Of a stretch of DNA of 9,626 nucleotides, positions 5,636 to 9,626 are shown in pieces (within the stretch, counting starts at the first letter, position 1; every line of letters begins with the position of its first letter). Where the stretch lies: positions 1 through 9,626 of the forward strand of contig JADZDN010000271.1 in the NCBI GenBank assembly GCA_020851015.1. Direction: 5' to 3'. The position numbers were made by a program, and so were the translations under genes. Under the pieces are notes generated by a model, which was given only the letters and a program-made list of their open reading frames with translations, made no database searches and was not told where the DNA came from. Origin of the DNA: Alphaproteobacteria bacterium. GTDB lineage: Bacteria; Pseudomonadota; Alphaproteobacteria; JAEULC01.

Positions 5636-6637
5636 TCAGGCGATCCAGACCGCCAGGCCGTAGAAGATCGCCGCCACGGCCGCCGCCGCCGGCATGGTCA
5701 CGACCCAGGCTACGACGATGCTCGCGGCGACGTTCCAGCGCACCGCCGATATCCGCCGCGCGGCCCCGACCCCGACGATCGCGCCGGTGATCGTGTGCGT
5801 CGTCGAGACCGGTATGCCGAGCCAGGTCGCGAGGAACAGCGTCGCCGCGCCGCCGCTCTCGGCACAGAAGCCCTGCATCGGCGTCAGGCGGGTGATCTTG
5901 GACCCCATCGTGCGCACGATGCGCCAGCCGCCCAGCAGCGTGCCGAGCGCCATCGCCGCCTGGCAAGCGAGGACGACCCACAGCGGAACGTAGAAGCGCT
6001 CGCCCAAATGGCCGCCGGCGAACAGCAGCCCGGCGATGATTCCCATGGTCTTCTGCGCGTCGTTGCCGCCGTGGCCGAGCGAATAGAGCGATGCCGACCC
6101 GAACTGCAGCACGCGAAAGATACGGTCAACCGCCAGCGGGGTGCGGCGCACGAACGCCCAGGACACCGCCAGTACGATGGCGAGCGCCAGCAGGAATCCG
6201 AACAGCGGCGACAGGACGATCGCCGCCACCGTCGTCAGCACCCCCTTCCACGCGATCGCGGCGAGGCCCGCCTTCGCCGTGCCCGCGCCCAAGAGCCCGC
6301 CGATCAGCGCATGCGAGCTGCTGGACGGGATGCCGGCCCACCACGTGACCAGATTCCACGATATCGCGCCCATCAGCGCGGCGAAGATCACGGGCGGCGC
6401 GATAACCCCCGGCTCGATGATGCCGGTGCCGATCGTCTGGGCCACATGCAGCCCGAAAAAAAGGAAGGCGATGAAGTTGAAGAAGGCCGCCCAGAACACC
6501 GCCGCGCGCGGCGGCAGCACGCGGGTCGAGACGATCGTGGCGATCGAGTTCGCCGCATCGTGCAGCCCGTTCAGGAAGTCGAAGACGAGCGCGACGGCGA
6601 TCAGCGCGACGAGAACGCCCAGGACGGTCGCATCCAT
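5636..6637 (-). CDS. pit: Pit-family low-affinity inorganic phosphate transporter
   Basis: Inner-membrane phosphate permease of the PiT (PF01384) family, 333 residues, about ten hydrophobic segments. The duplicated architecture is visible: FLNGLHDAANSIAT at 21-34 and GHGGNDAQKTMG at 188-199 (the two G-x-N-D/H-D signature repeats), and GIPSSSSHALIGG at 102-114 mirrored by GIPVSTTHTITGAI at 274-287. In this family the substrate is a metal-phosphate or phosphate moved with protons. The ATG at 6635-6637 is chosen for the CCGGAG site (GGAG at 6646-6649, spacing 8) and because the protein then starts directly at its first membrane helix; a longer in-frame reading would add 74 arginine-rich residues from inside the DUF47 gene. 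It follows the DUF47 gene by 20 bases, a standard two-gene operon in which DUF47 modulates Pit. Confidence 0.93.
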   Translation of the reverse strand: MDATVLGVLVALIAVALVFDFLNGLHDAANSIATIVSTRVLPPRAAVFWAAFFNFIAFLFFGLHVAQTIGTGIIEPGVIAPPVIFAALMGAISWNLVTWWAGIPSSSSHALIGGLLGAGTAKAGLAAIAWKGVLTTVAAIVLSPLFGFLLALAIVLAVSWAFVRRTPLAVDRIFRVLQFGSASLYSLGHGGNDAQKTMGIIAGLLFAGGHLGERFYVPLWVVLACQAAMALGTLLGGWRIVRTMGSKITRLTPMQGFCAESGGAATLFLATWLGIPVSTTHTITGAIVGVGAARRISAVRWNVAASIVVAWVVTMPAAAAVAAIFYGLAVWIA

Positions 6638-6657
6638 CGGTGATTCTCCGGGACCGC

Positions 6658-7302
6658 TCAGGCGTGCTCGATCACGACCGACTGGATCTGGTTGGCGACG
6701 TCGTCGAAGCTGTCGATCACCTGCTCCAGATGGTCGTAGATCTCCTTCCCGCGCATAAAGTCCATTGGATCGCCCGACTTGCAGCTTTCGTAGAGCTTCT
6801 TCAGGCCGCGATCGTGGATCTCGTCGCCGCGCCCCTCGATCTGCGTCAGTTGCAGGCACATCTCGTTGAGCTGGCCCGCGTGCTCGCCGATGTTCTCGAG
6901 CAGCGGCACGGCGCGCGCGACGAGCTGGGCCGCCTGGATGATGGCGTCCGCCATCGCGCGCATGTCCGGTTCAAACCGGGTCAGCTCGAACAGGATGATA
7001 GCCTTTGCGGTCTTCTGCATCTGGTCGATCGCATCGTCCATCGCGCCGATCAGGTCGCGGATGTCGCCCCGGTCGAACGGCGTCACGAACGTGGTGCGGA
7101 TGCCGATCAGGACGTCGCGCGTTACGGCGTCGGCCTGCTCTTCCAGCCGCACGACTTCCGCGCAGTGCGCGGATACCCCGTCGCCGTCCTCCAGCATCCG
7201 GCGCAGCGCCTCGGCGGCCGCGGTTACCATCGTCGCATGGCGCTGGAACAGCGGAAAGAACAGACGCGTATGCGGCATCAGCCGCTGGAACCAGCCCATC
7301 AT
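6658..7302 (-). CDS. DUF47/PhoU-like Pit accessory protein
   Basis: Cytosolic, mostly helical protein of 214 residues in the DUF47 (PhoU_div, TIGR00153-like) family, found next to pit genes and thought to regulate phosphate uptake. Visible hallmarks: MGWFQRLMPHTRLFFPLFQRHA at the N-terminus, EVVRLEEQADAVTRDVLIGI, the TTFVTPFDRGDIRDLIGAMDDAID block, and the acidic helix EIYDHLEQVIDSFDDVANQI near the end. These carry the E-x3-D/E-x2-D metal-binding pattern typical of PhoU-like repeats. The start is the first of two tandem ATGs (7300-7302), with GGGGA (7313-7317) 10 bases before it. The stop is 20 bases before pit. The 102-base leader contains a 16-base perfect palindrome. Confidence 0.92.
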   Translation of the reverse strand: MMGWFQRLMPHTRLFFPLFQRHATMVTAAAEALRRMLEDGDGVSAHCAEVVRLEEQADAVTRDVLIGIRTTFVTPFDRGDIRDLIGAMDDAIDQMQKTAKAIILFELTRFEPDMRAMADAIIQAAQLVARAVPLLENIGEHAGQLNEMCLQLTQIEGRGDEIHDRGLKKLYESCKSGDPMDFMRGKEIYDHLEQVIDSFDDVANQIQSVVIEHA

Positions 7303-7339
7303 GGCGACAGCTTCCCCGCTCGTAACCGCCAGCCTCGAA

Positions 7340-7355
7340 CCGCTGCGCGCAGCGG
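7340..7355. repeat. 16-base perfect palindrome in the DUF47-pit leader
   Basis: CCGCTGCGCGCAGCGG is its own reverse complement. It lies 38-53 bases before the DUF47 start, and would be close to the transcript start if the candidate promoter at 7370-7398 is right. It could be an operator for a dimeric regulator or fold as a small hairpin in the leader. It does not resemble a PhoB box. Confidence 0.4.
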
Positions 7356-7369
7356 CCGGGCCGTGGCGC

Positions 7370-7398
7370 ACGCTAGCACGGCAGCCGGGACAGGTTCA
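7370..7398 (-). promoter_or_regulatory. Weak candidate promoter for the DUF47-pit operon
   Basis: Minus strand TGAACC (7393-7398), 17 bases, then TAGCGT (7370-7375) preceded by TGC, which makes an extended -10 (TGn). Matches are only three of six in each hexamer. Support comes mainly from its position in the gap; the -35 box overlaps nothing coding. Confidence 0.22.
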
Positions 7399-7404
7399 TC
7401 GGCG

Positions 7405-7695
7405 TCACGATCCGTCCTTCCTGTGGAACGCCGCGCGCAGCTTCTGCTTCGCAACCTCCAAACGCTTGCACTGAGGGGCCGTCAGGTTCTTGCCCGCGCG
7501 GTTGATGTAGAAGGTCAGCATCGACATCGCCGACCTGAACGGGCTCGATTTCCGCCGGCGACTGTGCTCGGCCGAGCGTTTCAGGGATTGCGCGATGCGC
7601 CCCGGCGCCTGGTTGAAGACATCCTTTTCCAGGTCCAGCGCATCGCTTTCCTGGGTGACGCGGGCCGACCACCGCCGATTTTTCCGCGCAGCCAT
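7405..7695 (-). CDS. DUF3175 family small protein
   Basis: Basic protein of 96 residues matching the DUF3175 pattern from end to end: W-S-x-R-V-T-x-E-S-D-A-L-D-L-E at 9-23, VF near 26, RIAQSLKRSAEHS at 33-45, SSPFRSAMSMLTFYINRAG at 50-68, then a Lys/Arg-rich tail. The molecular function is not known. It has no signal peptide or clear membrane helix. The ATG at 7693-7695 is chosen: AGGAG (7701-7705) is 5 bases away, whereas a GTG two codons upstream would abut that site. An exact EcfG-type promoter motif lies 33 bases upstream, suggesting general-stress control. It is divergent from the molybdenum hydroxylase operon and 102 bases upstream of the DUF47 gene on the same strand. Confidence 0.88.
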   Translation of the reverse strand: MAARKNRRWSARVTQESDALDLEKDVFNQAPGRIAQSLKRSAEHSRRRKSSPFRSAMSMLTFYINRAGKNLTAPQCKRLEVAKQKLRAAFHRKDGS

Positions 7696-7700
7696 GACCA

Positions 7701-7705
7701 CTCCT
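7701..7705 (-). promoter_or_regulatory. Ribosome-binding site deciding the DUF3175 start
   Basis: AGGAG on the minus strand, 5 bases before the ATG at 7693-7695. It rules against the in-frame GTG at 7699-7701, which overlaps it. Confidence 0.55.
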
Positions 7706-7725
7706 GCATTCGGCTATTCTCGACC

Positions 7726-7752
7726 GGAACGCGTCGTGCGGCCACGTGTTCC
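7726..7752. promoter_or_regulatory. Near-palindromic, possibly bidirectional EcfG-type promoter
   Basis: Minus strand GGAAC (7748-7752), 16 bases, CGTT (7728-7731): an exact match to the alphaproteobacterial EcfG general-stress consensus. Transcription would start near 7719, about 25 bases before the DUF3175 ATG and just ahead of its ribosome-binding site. On the plus strand the same DNA reads GGAAC (7726-7730), 16 bases, TGTT (7747-7750), one mismatch from consensus and facing the molybdenum hydroxylase genes 150 bases away. The minus-strand promoter is well supported by motif and spacing; the plus-strand one is speculative. Confidence 0.6.
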
Positions 7753-7828
7753 AGACGGGCCCGGTAAAGTCGCAGGCGCCGTTCAAGCCAAGCTATTGAA
7801 TTGCGGTACGTATTGCCGCGCGTCTGGG

Positions 7829-7856
7829 TTGACACCGGGCCGAATCCGGTTAGCGT
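7829..7856 (+). promoter_or_regulatory. Candidate sigma70-type promoter of the molybdenum hydroxylase operon
   Basis: Perfect TTGACA -35 box (7829-7834), 16 bases, then TAGCGT (7851-7856), which keeps the most conserved T1, A2 and T6 of a -10 box. Start of transcription would be near 7863, giving a 40-base leader to the GTG at 7903. Confidence 0.45.
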
Positions 7857-7902
7857 CACCCGCCATGTTCGCCCCGCACCGCCTTGTTCCGGCCACCGCC
7901 AC

Positions 7903-8775
7903 GTGAACGAATTCGAATACATCGCGCCCGCCACGGTCGAGGAAGCGGTCGCCCAGCTCGGCGCCGGCGCCCGCGCGCTGGCCGGCGGCACCGACCTGAT
8001 CGTGCAGATGCGCGAGGGGCGCCGCCAGGTCGGCCGCGTCGTCGACTTGAAGCGGATCGCCGAACTGAACCAAGTGGCAGCGATGCCCGATGGCGGCGTC
8101 GCCATCGGCGCGGCGTTGAACGTGACCGCGCTGGCGGCCCATCCGGCGATGGCCGTCTATCCCGCGCTGGTCGAATCCGGCCGGATGATCGGCAGCTACC
8201 AGATCCAGAACCGCGCGAGCATCGGCGGCAATGTCTGCAACGCCGCCCCGTCCGCCGACGCGGTGCCCGCGCTGATCTGCCTGGACGCGCGCGCGGTCGT
8301 CGCCGGGCCCGGCGGCAGGCGGGACGAGCCGGTCCAGGCGCTGTTCGCCGGCCCGGGCCGGACGACGCTGGGGCCGCAGGACATTCTCGTATCGCTGCGC
8401 CTGCCGGCGCCGGCCGAGCGCAGCGCCGCCGCCTATCTGCGCTTCACGCCGCGGCGCGAAATGGACATCGCCGTCGCGGGCGTCGGCGCATGGCTGCGCC
8501 TGGATGCAAAGGGCGCGGTCGCCGAGGCGCGCGTGGCGCTGGCCGCGGTCGGCCCGACGCCGATCCGCGCGGCACAGGCGGAGCGCCGGATGATCGGCGA
8601 GAAGCCGTCGGCGAAGCTGGTTGCCGAGGCCGCGGCGCTGGCCGTGCGCGATGCGCGACCGATATCGGATACCCGCGGCTCGGCCGAATACCGCCGCGAG
8701 CTGGTGAACACGCTGGCGGCCCGCGCCGTGGCTATGTGCCTCGCGCGGCTTGGCAAACCCTTGGAGACGCCATGA
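7903..8775 (+). CDS. FAD-binding subunit of a xanthine dehydrogenase/CO dehydrogenase-family enzyme (CoxM-like)
   Basis: Medium subunit of a heterotrimeric molybdenum hydroxylase, 290 residues, the usual CoxM length. It passes electrons from the iron-sulphur subunit to FAD. FAD-binding motifs: AGGTDLIVQMREG at 27-39 and ASIGGNVCNAAPSADAVPAL at 105-124, followed by the CO_deh_flav C-terminal domain. There is no [4Fe-4S]-binding insertion like that of the 4-hydroxybenzoyl-CoA reductase beta subunit. The GTG at 7903 is chosen because the family begins at FEYIAPATVEEAV; no ATG is available in frame, and a TTG at 7801 would add 34 residues without similarity and would precede the candidate promoter. 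The ribosome-binding site is weak. Its stop overlaps the next start by ATGA, implying coupled translation. Confidence 0.9.
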   Translation: MNEFEYIAPATVEEAVAQLGAGARALAGGTDLIVQMREGRRQVGRVVDLKRIAELNQVAAMPDGGVAIGAALNVTALAAHPAMAVYPALVESGRMIGSYQIQNRASIGGNVCNAAPSADAVPALICLDARAVVAGPGGRRDEPVQALFAGPGRTTLGPQDILVSLRLPAPAERSAAAYLRFTPRREMDIAVAGVGAWLRLDAKGAVAEARVALAAVGPTPIRAAQAERRMIGEKPSAKLVAEAAALAVRDARPISDTRGSAEYRRELVNTLAARAVAMCLARLGKPLETP

Positions 8776-9242
8776 AAGCGCTTCGCCCGTTCACCATCAA
8801 CGGCGAGGAGATCGAGGTGGCGCTCGACACGCGCGACACGCTGCTCGAGCTGCTGCGCGATCGCGTCGGGCTGACCGGCAGCAAGGAGGGCTGCGGCAAC
8901 GGCAATTGCGGCGCCTGCACCGTGCTGGTGGACGGCGCGCCGGTCAACGCCTGCATCGTGCTGGCGGTCGAGGCCGTGGGTCGCCGGATCGTGACGATCG
9001 AGGGCATTGCCGCGAACGGCAAGCTGGACCGCGTGCAGCAGGCGCTGATCGACCTGGGCGGCACGCAATGCGGCTATTGCACGCCCGGCGTGGTCGTCTC
9101 GGCCAAGGCGCTGCTGGAGCGCAATCCGAATCCCACCGAGGGCGAGATACGCCACGCGCTGGCGGGCAACCTGTGCCGCTGCACCGGCTACGACAAGATC
9201 GTCGAGGCCGTCGTCGCGGCCGCCACGCGGGTCGGAGCCTAG
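8772..9242 (+). CDS. [2Fe-2S] subunit of the molybdenum hydroxylase (CoxS-like)
   Basis: Small subunit, 156 residues, carrying two [2Fe-2S] clusters between the molybdenum site and FAD. The plant-ferredoxin-type N-domain ligands are Cys41, Cys46, Cys49 and Cys61 (GCGNGNCGACTV); the helical C-domain ligands are Cys100, Cys103, Cys135 and Cys137 (QCGYCTPG, NLCRCTGY). Gln99 is the residue that usually contacts the molybdopterin cytosine dinucleotide. All eight cysteines are present, so it should be functional. GGAG (8763-8766) lies 5 bases before the ATG, which overlaps the FAD-subunit stop by 4 bases. Confidence 0.95.
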   Translation: MKALRPFTINGEEIEVALDTRDTLLELLRDRVGLTGSKEGCGNGNCGACTVLVDGAPVNACIVLAVEAVGRRIVTIEGIAANGKLDRVQQALIDLGGTQCGYCTPGVVVSAKALLERNPNPTEGEIRHALAGNLCRCTGYDKIVEAVVAAATRVGA

Positions 9243-9247
9243 CGCCC

Positions 9248-9626
9248 ATGGATGCGCCGACAGATACGCTGAAAACCGTCGGCCGGCGCCTGCCCCGCGT
9301 CGACGCCGCCGAGCGGGTGACCGGGCGCGCGGTCTATCCGGCCGATTTCACGCTGTCCGGCATGCTCTACGGCCGGATCAAGCGCAGCCCGCACCCGCAC
9401 GCGCGCATCCTACGCATCGACCTCGGCAAGGCGCTGGCGCTGAAGGGCGTGCGCGCCGCCGTCACCGCGGCCGATTTCGCCGACCTTCCGGTCGACGCCT
9501 TCGCCCAGGTCGGCGAGGGCGGCGCGGATGTCTGGTACATCTCGCGCATGAACATGGCGCGCGACAAGGTGTTCTGGATCGGCCATCCCGTCGCGGCCAT
9601 CGCCGCCGTGGACCCGCATGTCGCCG
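9248..9626 (+). CDS. Molybdopterin-binding subunit of the molybdenum hydroxylase (CoxL/XdhB-like, partial, C-terminus off the right edge)
   Basis: First 126 residues of the catalytic large subunit, normally about 750-800. The visible part is the start of the a/b hammerhead domain: VGRRLPRVDAAERVTGRAVY (11-30), FTLSGMLYGRIKRSPHPHAR (34-53), a GVRAAVTAADF strand, then DKVFWIGHPVAAIAAVDP. The opening GRR.PR.DA.ERVTG is closer to 4-hydroxybenzoyl-CoA reductase/xanthine-dehydrogenase-type subunits than to form I CO dehydrogenase, but this is an impression from memory. The Moco loop that separates CO dehydrogenase (AYxCSFR) from other members is not in the window, so no substrate can be given. It starts 5 bases after the [2Fe-2S] subunit stop; GGAG at 9234-9237 is 10 bases before the ATG. 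Confidence 0.9.
   Translation, partial: MDAPTDTLKTVGRRLPRVDAAERVTGRAVYPADFTLSGMLYGRIKRSPHPHARILRIDLGKALALKGVRAAVTAADFADLPVDAFAQVGEGGADVWYISRMNMARDKVFWIGHPVAAIAAVDPHVA

Noticed and set aside
4177..5790. Plus-strand open frame spanning the class IV, DUF6496 and pit genes
   Set aside because: It crosses three minus-strand genes and their intergenic gaps, and has a low-complexity Arg/Pro/Ser tail, so it is not a gene.
7377..7400. Possible PhoB box (CTGTCCC...) upstream of DUF47-pit
   Set aside because: Only the first half resembles CTGTCAT; the second half-site does not match, so phosphate-box control is not supported.
6640..7767. Plus-strand open frame opposite DUF47 and DUF3175
   Set aside because: It is antisense to two recognised families, with no motif and no ribosome-binding site.
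7801..7902. N-terminal extension of the FAD subunit from a TTG at 7801
   Set aside because: The extra 34 residues have no family similarity, the start is a rare codon without a ribosome-binding site, and the best promoter candidate lies inside this stretch.
8657..8671. GATATCGGATAC in the FAD subunit gene, similar to the GTATCCGATAC dyad near 3144
   Set aside because: It is within coding sequence and only partly matching, so most likely coincidence.

Overview
The window is very GC-rich, with G/C at most third codon positions, and gene-dense. The aapJ-aapQ-aapM order of a general L-amino-acid ABC importer, the DUF6496 and DUF3175 small proteins and two exact GGAAC-N16-CGTT (EcfG-type) promoter motifs all point to an alphaproteobacterium; genus cannot be told from the sequence. 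No tRNA, rRNA, CRISPR array, IS element, phage or conjugation gene was seen. No stretch longer than about 240 bases lacks a gene.

Layout, left to right. Bases 1-2969 (minus strand) hold the first three genes of an aap-type amino-acid importer: periplasmic binding protein aapJ (upstream), permease aapQ, and permease aapM, which runs off the left edge. A perfect 11-bp stem-loop separates aapJ from aapQ. A 241-base divergent intergenic region follows. Then comes a plus-strand short-chain dehydrogenase (3211-3987), which meets tail to tail, 11 bases apart, a minus-strand class IV (BCAT/DAAT/PabC fold) aminotransferase homologue (3999-4928). That homologue appears to lack both the PLP-binding lysine and the PLP pyridine-nitrogen-binding glutamate.

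Bases 5035-7695 are four more minus-strand genes: a DUF6496 basic protein with a Rho_N/SAP-like tail, a Pit-type phosphate permease, its DUF47/PhoU-like partner just upstream (20-base gap), and a DUF3175 small protein. The phosphate pair is therefore bracketed by two small stress-type proteins, each with an EcfG-like motif in its upstream gap.

From 7903 to the right edge a plus-strand operon encodes the FAD subunit, the 2x[2Fe-2S] subunit and the start of the molybdopterin subunit of a xanthine-dehydrogenase/CO-dehydrogenase-family molybdenum hydroxylase (order M-S-L, start-stop overlap then a 5-base gap). Its substrate cannot be told because the active-site loop is outside the window.

Most of the window is conventional metabolism and transport. 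The parts worth a second look are the class IV homologue with missing catalytic residues, the near-palindromic EcfG-type promoter between the DUF3175 gene and the molybdenum hydroxylase operon, and several short dyads in leaders and intergenic gaps.
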